The notes below the pieces were generated by a model. It saw only the letters and a list, made by a program, of their open reading frames with translations, was not told where the DNA came from and made no database searches. A DNA stretch of 8,612 nucleotides from Candidatus Zhuqueibacterota bacterium 4484_219 (GTDB taxonomy: Bacteria > Zhuqueibacterota > JdFR-76 > 4484-219): positions 1-8,612 of the forward strand of contig MZGM01000039.1 of the NCBI GenBank assembly GCA_002085035.1, in the 5' to 3' direction. A program made the translations under genes and the position numbers. Below are positions 1 through 6,221 of this stretch, one piece after another; position 1 is the stretch's first letter; each line of letters begins with the position of its first letter.

Positions 1-170
1 GTGTAACCCCGCTCTCTCTATTAGAAGTAAAAAGAGTAATTCGTTCGCTGCGTTATGAAAGTGTCAAACGTTTGGTGAATCGTGTGCTTACTATGGGCCA
101 AACCAAAGAAGTGGAAGATTATGTTAGACGGTACGCACGGCGGAATTTACATCAAATACTTTTTCAATAA
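1..170 (+). CDS. ptsI: Probable phosphoenolpyruvate-protein phosphotransferase (PTS enzyme I), C-terminal end only
   Basis: This is the last 55 codons of a gene that begins upstream, read in frame from base 3 to TAA at 168-170. Enzyme I is the cytosolic first step of the sugar phosphotransferase system. It takes phosphate from phosphoenolpyruvate and passes it to HPr. The visible tail carries a Val-Lys-Arg-Val-Ile-Arg-Ser block, then Tyr-Glu, then a helix rich in Leu, Val and Arg, and a Thr-Lys-Glu-Val-Glu stretch. This matches the layout of the end of enzyme I (I/V-R-x-I-I/V-R, then a helix, then T-x-x-E-V/I). The catalytic His and the PEP-binding barrel lie outside the window. The last 15 or so residues are a basic extension (two Arg-Arg pairs) beyond the usual family end. 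The next gene starts about 32 bases later, so the two are probably co-transcribed. A related PEP-utilising enzyme is the main alternative. Confidence 0.68.
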   Translation, partial: VTPLSLLEVKRVIRSLRYESVKRLVNRVLTMGQTKEVEDYVRRYARRNLHQILFQ

Positions 171-202
171 AATCGTGCTCCTAAGCTATGGCGGAGGGTC
201 AG

Positions 203-1261
203 ATGATAAAAGAGAAAATCGATCGCTTTGATGTTAGTAGAATGATAGATCTTTTAAATTCCTTTCCCCACCAGATTGAAGAAGCTATTGCTCTTGGGGA
301 AAGATTTAATTTACCGAACCCAAAGAAGGAAATAAGACAAGTCGTTTTAGCTGGCATGGGGGGGTCGGCAATTGGTGGCAATTTATTGCAAAGATTAATG
401 TTTTCTGCCTCATCTTTGCCAATGACTGTAATGCGATATTATGAACTGCCCGCTTGGGTGAATGAGAATTCCCTGGTGATACTTTCCAGTTTTTCTGGAA
501 ATACTGAAGAGACACTAAGTGCATTTAATCAGGCAGGGCTCAGAAAGGCGCAGCGATTGTGTATTACTTCTGGTGGTCAGTTAGCACAAATGGCTGCAGA
601 ACAAGATGTGCCAGTAATTAAGATTCCAGGTGGCCGTCCTCCGCGTACAGCGTTGGGTTATTTAATGATACCGATACTGGTACTCTTTGCTAAACTTGGT
701 TGGGTGAAATTGGTTCCTGATAGTTTTAATGAATTGTTAACTTATCTACATCGAAAGGTGGAGGAATTCGCACCAGATAACGATCACGAAGGCAACCTGG
801 CCCTACGTACAGCGCAACAACTTTGCAATCGTCTCCCGATTATCTACAACTCGGTGATGTTAGAACCAGTAGGACTTCGCTGGAAAGGACAGTTTTCTGA
901 GAACAGCAAAATACTCGCCTTTCAGAATAATGTTCCAGAGATGAATCACAACGAAATTGTTGGTTGGGAAAGAGTGGGCAAGTTGGGGATGCAGTCACTG
1001 GTTCAGGTAATTTACCTTTGTGATAAAGAAGATCACCCACGCGTTCAAACTCGTCTGGAAGTTATGAAGGAGATTTTCCACCTAAACAATGTGCAAGTTA
1101 TGGAATTTTTTAGTGAGGGGGAGTCGTTGTTAGCACGGCTTTTTTCCCTTATTATTTTGGGTGATTACATTAGCTACTATTTAGCCATCTTAAACGACGT
1201 TGATCCAACACCTATTCGGAACATCGACTTATTGAAACAGCACCTTGCTCAACGTAACTAA
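203..1261 (+). CDS. Bifunctional phosphoglucose/phosphomannose isomerase (SIS domain)
   Basis: This cytosolic enzyme interconverts glucose-6-phosphate or mannose-6-phosphate with fructose-6-phosphate. It belongs to the short PGI/PMI family (SIS domain plus bact-PGI_C), not the classical long Pgi. Counting from the ATG at 203 it has 352 residues, normal for the family. The sugar-phosphate loop GMGGSAIGG is at 51-59, SFSGNTEET at 96-104, a TSGG turn at 122-125 and PPRTALGYL at 146-154. In the C-terminal half, Glu233 (in SENSK) and His249 (in NHNE) are 16 residues apart. That is the spacing of the catalytic Glu203/His219 pair of the Pyrobaculum enzyme. Thr336 in DPTPI fits the threonine linked to dual specificity. 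An in-frame ATG at 188 would add five residues, but GGAGGG at 193-198 lies inside that extension and is placed to serve 203, with short spacing. The gene follows ptsI, which suggests a sugar-uptake operon. Confidence 0.92.
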   Translation: MIKEKIDRFDVSRMIDLLNSFPHQIEEAIALGERFNLPNPKKEIRQVVLAGMGGSAIGGNLLQRLMFSASSLPMTVMRYYELPAWVNENSLVILSSFSGNTEETLSAFNQAGLRKAQRLCITSGGQLAQMAAEQDVPVIKIPGGRPPRTALGYLMIPILVLFAKLGWVKLVPDSFNELLTYLHRKVEEFAPDNDHEGNLALRTAQQLCNRLPIIYNSVMLEPVGLRWKGQFSENSKILAFQNNVPEMNHNEIVGWERVGKLGMQSLVQVIYLCDKEDHPRVQTRLEVMKEIFHLNNVQVMEFFSEGESLLARLFSLIILGDYISYYLAILNDVDPTPIRNIDLLKQHLAQRN

Positions 1262-1335
1262 TGCGCAAAAGCGTGATTTTTATAAAATAATAGAATAACT
1301 TTTTGTTGTCAACCTAAAATGAGGAAAGGGAAACT
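1262..1335. promoter_or_regulatory. Spacer between the isomerase gene and metK, AT-rich with a weak hairpin
   Basis: This is a 74-base gap. Just after the isomerase stop, TGCGC-AAAA-GCGTG (about 1262-1275) can form a short stem with two G-U pairs, followed by ATTTTT. It would be a weak terminator at best. An AT-rich stretch with TATAAA at 1281 and TAGAAT at 1291 could serve as a -10 element, but no convincing -35 lies 16-18 bases upstream. A GTTG-T-CAAC palindrome sits at 1305-1313. The metK ribosome site is GAGGAAAGGG at 1321-1330. I could not fit any SAM riboswitch class to this short leader. Confidence 0.35.
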
Positions 1336-2469
1336 ATGATACGACGATATTTTACCTCGGAGTCGGTTACTGAAGGTCATCCGGACAAAATCGCTGATCA
1401 GATTTCTGATGCGGTTTTGGATGCGGTGATGACACAGGACCCTTACGGTCGTGTAGCTTGCGAAACCTTTGTAACTACCGGATTAACTTTGGTAGGTGGG
1501 GAAATCACTACCGAGTGCTATGTAGACATCCCCGCACTGGTGCGTAATGTTATCAAAGAAATCGGTTATACCGATGCCACCTATGGCTTTGATTACCTGA
1601 CATGTGCGATTTTGACCACCATTGATCAGCAGTCGCCGGACATTGCAATAGGAGTCGATAAAGCCGGCGCTGGTGACCAGGGGATGATGTTTGGATTTGC
1701 TGTCCGCGAAACTCCAGAATTGATGCCATTGCCGATTATGTTAGCCCATCGTTTGGTGCAACGCTTGGCCGAAGTACGTAAAGCTGGTATTCTTCCTTAT
1801 CTACGCCCCGATGGCAAGTCCCAAGTAACGGTAGAATATGAAGATGATAAGCCAATTGCTGTTACTACTGTGGTACTTTCCGCTCAACATGATCCCGACG
1901 TCAGTTATGAACAATTACGAGAAGAAGTAATTCACCATGTTATTCGACCGGTACTACCAGAAAATTTGTATGATGAGAAGCGAATTAAATATCTCGTTAA
2001 TCCTACCGGTCGTTTTGTATTCGGGGGGCCACAGGCTGATACAGGTTTGACTGGGCGCAAGGTTATTGTCGACACTTATGGAGGATATAGCCGGCATGGT
2101 GGAGGATGTTTCTCAGGGAAAGATCCTACGAAAGTAGACCGTTCTGCCTCCTACGCAGCCCGTTGGGTTGCTAAAAACATCGTTGCTGCTGGTTTGGCTG
2201 ACAAATGTGAAGTTAATCTTGCTTATGCTATTGGTGTTGCTGAGCCAGTGTCTATTACGATAGACACTTTTGGTACCGAAAAAATACCCAATGGTGAAAT
2301 CGTCAAATTGGTGCAGAAGAATTTCGACTTAACCCCGGCAGGAATCATTGAAACTCTGGAGCTGCGCAAACCAATTTATCGACGTACCGCTACTTATGGA
2401 CATTTTGGGCGTGAAGAAGACGGTTTTACCTGGGAGAGAACCGATAAGGTAAAAGATCTGCAAAGATAG
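1336..2469 (+). CDS. metK: S-adenosylmethionine synthase (methionine adenosyltransferase)
   Basis: This cytosolic enzyme makes S-adenosylmethionine from methionine and ATP, releasing phosphate and pyrophosphate. It has 377 residues, close to the 380-400 usual for bacterial MetK, with all three family segments. The N-terminal GHPDK motif is at 14-18; its His15, Asp17 and Lys18 correspond to the ATP/Mg site residues His14, Asp16 and Lys17 of E. coli. The signature GAGDQGMMFG is at 111-120. The glycine-rich phosphate loop GGGCFSGKD is at 255-263, followed by PTKVDRSA. The C-terminal YGHFGRE is at 354-360. The loop has Cys where the common bacterial form has Ala. The ATG start is supported by GAGGAAAGGG just upstream. 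The ahcY gene begins 9 bases after the TAG stop, and its ribosome site overlaps that stop, so the two are surely one transcript. It supplies the methyl donor whose by-product the next gene removes. Confidence 0.98.
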   Translation: MIRRYFTSESVTEGHPDKIADQISDAVLDAVMTQDPYGRVACETFVTTGLTLVGGEITTECYVDIPALVRNVIKEIGYTDATYGFDYLTCAILTTIDQQSPDIAIGVDKAGAGDQGMMFGFAVRETPELMPLPIMLAHRLVQRLAEVRKAGILPYLRPDGKSQVTVEYEDDKPIAVTTVVLSAQHDPDVSYEQLREEVIHHVIRPVLPENLYDEKRIKYLVNPTGRFVFGGPQADTGLTGRKVIVDTYGGYSRHGGGCFSGKDPTKVDRSASYAARWVAKNIVAAGLADKCEVNLAYAIGVAEPVSITIDTFGTEKIPNGEIVKLVQKNFDLTPAGIIETLELRKPIYRRTATYGHFGREEDGFTWERTDKVKDLQR

Positions 2470-2478
2470 GGAGGAGAA

Positions 2479-3738
2479 GTGAAATACGAAATCAAAGATA
2501 TTACTCTGGCTGAAATAGGAAGACGACGCATCGAATGGGCTGACGGCGATATGCCAGTGTTGCGTTTGATTCGCCAACGTTTTGAAAAAGAAAAACCCTT
2601 GCAAGGTCGCAAGATGGCTGCCTGTCTTCATGTTACCGCTGAGACTGCTAACCTCATGCGTACCTTGAAAGCTGGTGGGGCAGATGTCTATCTTTGTGCC
2701 TCTAATCCCTTGAGTACTCAGGATGACGTGACAGCTTCTCTGGTTCAAGATTTTGGTATTCCAGTGTTCGCCATCAAAGGTGAAGACCGGGATACTTATT
2801 ATAGACATTTGAAAGCATGTATCGAGCAGAAACCGGTCATTACTATGGATGATGGCGCTGATTTAATCTCTACTATTCACGCAGAGTATCCTGAATTGAC
2901 CTCGCAAATCCTGGGTAGTATGGAGGAAACTACTACTGGGGTCATCCGTCTAAAAGCTATGGAACAGGATGGAGCTTTGAAAATTCCAGTTATTGCTGTT
3001 AATAATGCTGCTACCAAAAACTTATTTGATAATCGGTACGGTACTGGCCAATCTACAATGGATGGTATTATCCGCGCTACTGATATTCTAGTAGCCGGAA
3101 AGGTAGTGGTGATTGCCGGATATGGTTGGTGTGGCAAGGGATTGGCCATGCGAGCTAACGGGATGGGAGCTAAGGTAATAGTGACTGAAGTAGACCCAAT
3201 TAGAGCGCTGGAAGCTGCTATGGATGGTTATTGGGTGATGCCTATGCAAGAGGCAGCAAAAATTGGTGATCTTTTTTGTACTCTTACCGGTGACATTAAA
3301 GTCATCCGGGAGGAGCATTTTGAGGTGATGAAAGATGGCGCTATTGTGTGTAACTCCGGCCATTTCAATGTGGAGATTGATATTCCAGCGTTGGAAAAAA
3401 TGGCAGTAGAAGTACGCCGCAATGTGCGGGACTATGTAGATCAATACATACTTTCGGATGGGCGACGTATCAATCTGCTGGCTGAAGGGCGCTTGGTTAA
3501 CTTAGCAGTTGCTGAAGGGCATCCAGCTTCGGTAATGGATATGAGTTTTGCTACTCAGGCTTTAACCGCAGAGTGGGTGATGCAAAATGAGGGGAAGCTG
3601 GAAAAAAAGGTTATTTACGTGCCTAAAGAAATCGAAGATTGGATCGCGAAATTAAAATTGGAAAGTATGGGTCTCTCTATTGACCAACTTACAGAAGAAC
3701 AACGTCAGTACCTTTCTTCCTGGAGAATGGGAACTTAA
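2479..3738 (+). CDS. ahcY: S-adenosylhomocysteine hydrolase (adenosylhomocysteinase), short archaeal/Thermotoga-like type
   Basis: This cytosolic NAD-dependent enzyme splits S-adenosylhomocysteine, the inhibitory product of methyl transfer, into adenosine and homocysteine. The start is GTG at 2479, with a strong GGGAGGAG site at 2469-2476. It has 419 residues. Active-site residues found by alignment to the human enzyme from memory are His51, the Asp124/Asp125 pair, the Glu149/Glu150 pair (in SMEETTTG), Lys180 and Asp184 (in KNLFDN), His295 (in GHF) and His348 (in GHPA). The NAD-binding loop is GYGWCGKG at 214-221, where most bacterial and eukaryotic enzymes have GYGDVGKG. The roughly 40-residue insertion of many bacterial and plant enzymes is absent. 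The protein ends in SSWRMGT, without the Lys-to-Tyr-Arg-Tyr tail that reaches into the NAD site of the neighbouring subunit. Both traits are typical of archaeal and Thermotoga enzymes. It is coupled to metK in one operon. Confidence 0.97.
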   Translation: MKYEIKDITLAEIGRRRIEWADGDMPVLRLIRQRFEKEKPLQGRKMAACLHVTAETANLMRTLKAGGADVYLCASNPLSTQDDVTASLVQDFGIPVFAIKGEDRDTYYRHLKACIEQKPVITMDDGADLISTIHAEYPELTSQILGSMEETTTGVIRLKAMEQDGALKIPVIAVNNAATKNLFDNRYGTGQSTMDGIIRATDILVAGKVVVIAGYGWCGKGLAMRANGMGAKVIVTEVDPIRALEAAMDGYWVMPMQEAAKIGDLFCTLTGDIKVIREEHFEVMKDGAIVCNSGHFNVEIDIPALEKMAVEVRRNVRDYVDQYILSDGRRINLLAEGRLVNLAVAEGHPASVMDMSFATQALTAEWVMQNEGKLEKKVIYVPKEIEDWIAKLKLESMGLSIDQLTEEQRQYLSSWRMGT

Positions 3739-3968
3739 GTAAAAAATAGGTAAAAGAATTTTCGCTGCTTGTTTATCCAACATGGGTCAAATTTTAGACT
3801 AATGGCTCTGTAAAACATCTGGATTGCTATTGCTGCCCATCAAGTCTGTTTTTGATAGAAGAACACTAAAAAAGGTTCTGGTTTACAAATTTTTTGTGTC
3901 ATAAAAACTACCTCCGCGTTAAAACCTGTGCCCCTCCACTACTGTTACACTTGATTTTCCCTCTAAAT

Positions 3969-4001
3969 TTGTTCTCTGTAAGAAAAAAGTATTTTAATAC
4001 T
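3969..4001 (+). promoter_or_regulatory. Weak candidate promoter overlapped by a palindrome
   Basis: TTGTTC (3969-3974) and TTTAAT (3993-3998) are 18 bases apart and resemble a sigma-70 promoter, with 3/6 and 5/6 consensus matches. The perfect inverted repeat AGTAT-TTTA-ATACT (3988-4001) lies over the proposed -10 element, where a repressor could block polymerase. In AT-rich DNA such matches arise by chance, so this is only a suggestion. It would leave a leader of about 140 bases before the lipoprotein gene. Confidence 0.25.
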
Positions 4002-4063
4002 AAATTTCCCAGCTATTGTTTCCGATATAAATATAAAGAGTTTCGCTTCTCGTCGCTGTTTCA

Positions 4064-4110
4064 AAGGACAAGAGGTCTGTCAGGTAACAAGAAAATGATT
4101 CTTTGTCCTT
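4064..4110 (+). promoter_or_regulatory. Possible leader hairpin upstream of the lipoprotein gene
   Basis: AAGGACAA at 4064-4071 is the exact reverse complement of TTGTCCTT at 4103-4110, with a 31-base loop between. The stem would end about 40 bases before the ATG at 4152 and leave the ribosome site free. It is a long-loop stem with no known family that I recognise. It could be a leader RNA structure or chance. Confidence 0.25.
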
Positions 4111-4151
4111 AAATTGTTGAAAATTACAACCAACTTAAATTGAGGCGCCTT

Positions 4152-6209
4152 ATGGTTAATAAATCTTGCAACTTTGTTTCTCCACGTTTTGTTTTCACCA
4201 GGTGGAAAGGAATTGTTTTTTTTGTTCTTCTATTAGGTGTTGTTCTGTTGGGATTACAATGTTCTTTCGAAAAACCGGTAGCTCCCAAGTGGGATATGAA
4301 GTTGCCCATCCCACTAATCAACAAAACCTTTACGATAGATGAATTGGTAGATAAAAATGATTTCCTTAAGTTGACGCCAGAAGGGCTACTGTTTTTAGAA
4401 GTTGAAGAAGAGTTGGATCCGTACACCATTGGTGACAAATTGAAGGTTGAAAATATTTCAGAAAATTTTACCTCAAGTTTGGGTAATTTTAAGATAGATT
4501 CTCCAGGTAGTCAGCAAGCCAACATTACATTTGTGGACATCTACCCCCCCATAGAGGCGTTGAATGGTCTGACTGCTCCAGTCCCGCCTTTCAGTTATGA
4601 AGATGTCGAAATCGACCTGCCTGAGTTTGAAGATTTCCAGTCGGTTCTGATTGATACTGGTACCGTGATAGTAACTCTCCACAATCGCCTGCCGGTGCCG
4701 ATTAGTGAAGGACTTTTGGTGAAAATCTACAACTCTGCCACTGATGTTATCATTGATTCTCTTTATTTTGATTCAGCTATTCCTCCAGGAGCTGCTGACA
4801 GCACAAGCCTCGATCTGGCTGGCAAACGAATACCCAATACCCTCAAAATAAGTTTAACGGGGAGCTCACCAGGAAGCGGTGGCAATCCTGTGACGCTCAA
4901 TGTTTATGAAGACGGCATTGACATTGAAGCAAGGATTTCAGATATCAGGGCAAAAGAAGCTGTGGCCAAAGTGCCCGATCAGCATTTTACCAGTGCAGAT
5001 ACGGTTGCTCTCGGCGATTCAATTCTGGTAACATACGCCAAGATAAAAGAAGGACAGATTAATTTGGAAATAACCAATACTCTGCCTTTAGGCTTAAATC
5101 TCCACCTAATATTGCCAGATTTTACTCAATCTGGAGCATCTTTAGAAGTAAATTTACCAATTTCTAAGAACCAATCTATTTTGCACACGATTAATTTGTC
5201 TGGCTATGAGTTTCAACCAATTCAGAGTGGCGATGAGCTGAAAATACGCCTTTCTTGGGAGGCTGATGTAACAGGTTCTGGAGACCAATTTGTAACTCTG
5301 CGTGCTGAGGATTACATTAAGTTGGATGTTGCATTACCCCGATTGGTATTCTCAGAAGTCCATGGTATCTTGCGTAGTATCGAGGTGACATTGGACACTT
5401 TACAAAAAGAGATTGACTTACCGGAAGGAATTGAAGGATTGCAATTTGACGCTGCTCGTTTTACGCTAATTATCAATAGCAGTATTAACTTTCCTCTGGG
5501 TTTGAATATTTCAGTGATTGGGACCAATACTAAAAATGGTGGTAGTGTAGAGGTGTCCATTGTGGAACAGATTACGGATTCTGACTCAATTGTTCTGGAC
5601 GAGACAAATAGCAATATTGTAGAATTGATCAATCTGGCACCCGATGAGTTAGAGGTTTCAGGGAAGGTAACATTGGGTGATGGAGTGACCGAAGCACGAA
5701 TTACCGAGGATGATTCAATCAATGTCTCGGTACGGATTGAATCACCATTGAGTTTGACTTTTCCTGCCCAGAATTTGAAAACCGATGTGGACACCCTTGA
5801 GATTGATGAAGATGCACAGGAAGAAATTCGGGAACGTCTAATTTCCGGGAAAATGCGCTCTTATCTTGAAAACCATTTTCCTTTTGGTGCCGAGGTTAAC
5901 CTCTATTTTAGCGCTCAGGATACGAATGTATTTGACAATCCTGAGTTGACTATTGGACCCTTGGTAGTGAGTCCTGGGAATACTGATCCTGACAGTGGAC
6001 GGGTGCAGAGTTCGGTCTCCAGCGAAATAGAGTTCAGTTTGACGAAAGAAGATTTACAAGTTTTTGCTAACCCAGAAGTATATTCAGGCATTAGGTTAGA
6101 AATTCCAGGTGGTAAGGTTCGAGTTTACAAAGATGATTTCATTCTGGTCAGAGCTAAGGTAGAGATTGTCTATCATGTTGATCCAGAAGAAATGGGTAAC
6201 GACGAATAG
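4152..6209 (+). CDS. Exported repeat-built envelope protein, probable lipoprotein, function unknown
   Basis: I do not recognise a named family. The ATG at 4152 is chosen because GAGG at 4142-4145 sits 6 bases before it. A TTG at 4140 would swallow that site. The product has 685 residues. A basic N-terminus (Lys/Arg up to 19) precedes a hydrophobic stretch (about 21-35) ending in LLGLQC, with Cys37 as the likely lipid-bearing residue. The lipobox is poor, with Gln before the Cys, so a membrane anchor or plain secretion is possible. Then comes a Trp-Asp-Met-Lys-Leu-Pro-Ile-Pro segment (47-54), a style I associate with FCB-type envelope proteins. The rest is beta-rich, with an Asn-x-x-Pro motif followed by alternating hydrophobics at about residues 178, 309, 446 and 574. 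That is every 128-137 residues, so probably four beta-sandwich-like repeats. The protein is acidic overall, fitting the periplasmic or outer-membrane face. The barrel gene follows after 12 bases, so the two probably work together. Confidence 0.85.
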   Translation: MVNKSCNFVSPRFVFTRWKGIVFFVLLLGVVLLGLQCSFEKPVAPKWDMKLPIPLINKTFTIDELVDKNDFLKLTPEGLLFLEVEEELDPYTIGDKLKVENISENFTSSLGNFKIDSPGSQQANITFVDIYPPIEALNGLTAPVPPFSYEDVEIDLPEFEDFQSVLIDTGTVIVTLHNRLPVPISEGLLVKIYNSATDVIIDSLYFDSAIPPGAADSTSLDLAGKRIPNTLKISLTGSSPGSGGNPVTLNVYEDGIDIEARISDIRAKEAVAKVPDQHFTSADTVALGDSILVTYAKIKEGQINLEITNTLPLGLNLHLILPDFTQSGASLEVNLPISKNQSILHTINLSGYEFQPIQSGDELKIRLSWEADVTGSGDQFVTLRAEDYIKLDVALPRLVFSEVHGILRSIEVTLDTLQKEIDLPEGIEGLQFDAARFTLIINSSINFPLGLNISVIGTNTKNGGSVEVSIVEQITDSDSIVLDETNSNIVELINLAPDELEVSGKVTLGDGVTEARITEDDSINVSVRIESPLSLTFPAQNLKTDVDTLEIDEDAQEEIRERLISGKMRSYLENHFPFGAEVNLYFSAQDTNVFDNPELTIGPLVVSPGNTDPDSGRVQSSVSSEIEFSLTKEDLQVFANPEVYSGIRLEIPGGKVRVYKDDFILVRAKVEIVYHVDPEEMGNDE

Positions 6210-6221
6210 AGGAAAAATCTA

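Larger units (their letters stand above)
3739..4151. other. 413-base non-coding gap upstream of the lipoprotein operon
   Basis: I find no convincing gene here. An open frame of 72 codons from TTG at 3894 has no ribosome site and an unremarkable Cys/Phe-rich product, so I do not count it. No GC-rich terminator is visible after ahcY. Only a weak AGAAC/GTTCT stem (3860-3864 with 3875-3879) appears, and it is not directly followed by a T run. The second half holds a possible promoter, a short palindrome and a leader hairpin, listed separately. The sequence is AT-rich and compatible with a long regulatory leader or decayed DNA. Confidence 0.5.

Noticed and set aside
1262..1335. SAM-responsive riboswitch before metK
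   Set aside because: The leader is only 74 bases and I could not place the conserved helices or pseudoknot of any SAM riboswitch class.
1319..1339. Six-codon reading frame ending in an ATGA overlap with the metK start, as a possible leader peptide
   Set aside because: No ribosome site before its ATG, no methionine codons beyond the start, and its bases are explained as the metK ribosome site.
2329..2808. 159-codon open frame on the minus strand across the metK/ahcY junction
   Set aside because: It lies opposite two certain genes with intact conserved motifs; it is a shadow frame.
3894..4112. 72-codon open frame starting with TTG in the gap before the envelope operon
   Set aside because: No ribosome site, no recognisable motif, and the composition looks like translated AT-rich spacer.
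4116..4130. GTTG/CAAC inverted repeat near the lipoprotein ribosome site, like the GTTG/CAAC at 1305-1313
   Set aside because: Only 4-base arms with different spacing (7 versus 1); expected by chance in AT-rich DNA.
5312..5794. 160-codon open frame on the minus strand inside the lipoprotein gene
   Set aside because: Opposite-strand shadow of a continuous coding frame; Ser/Thr-rich product without motif or ribosome site.
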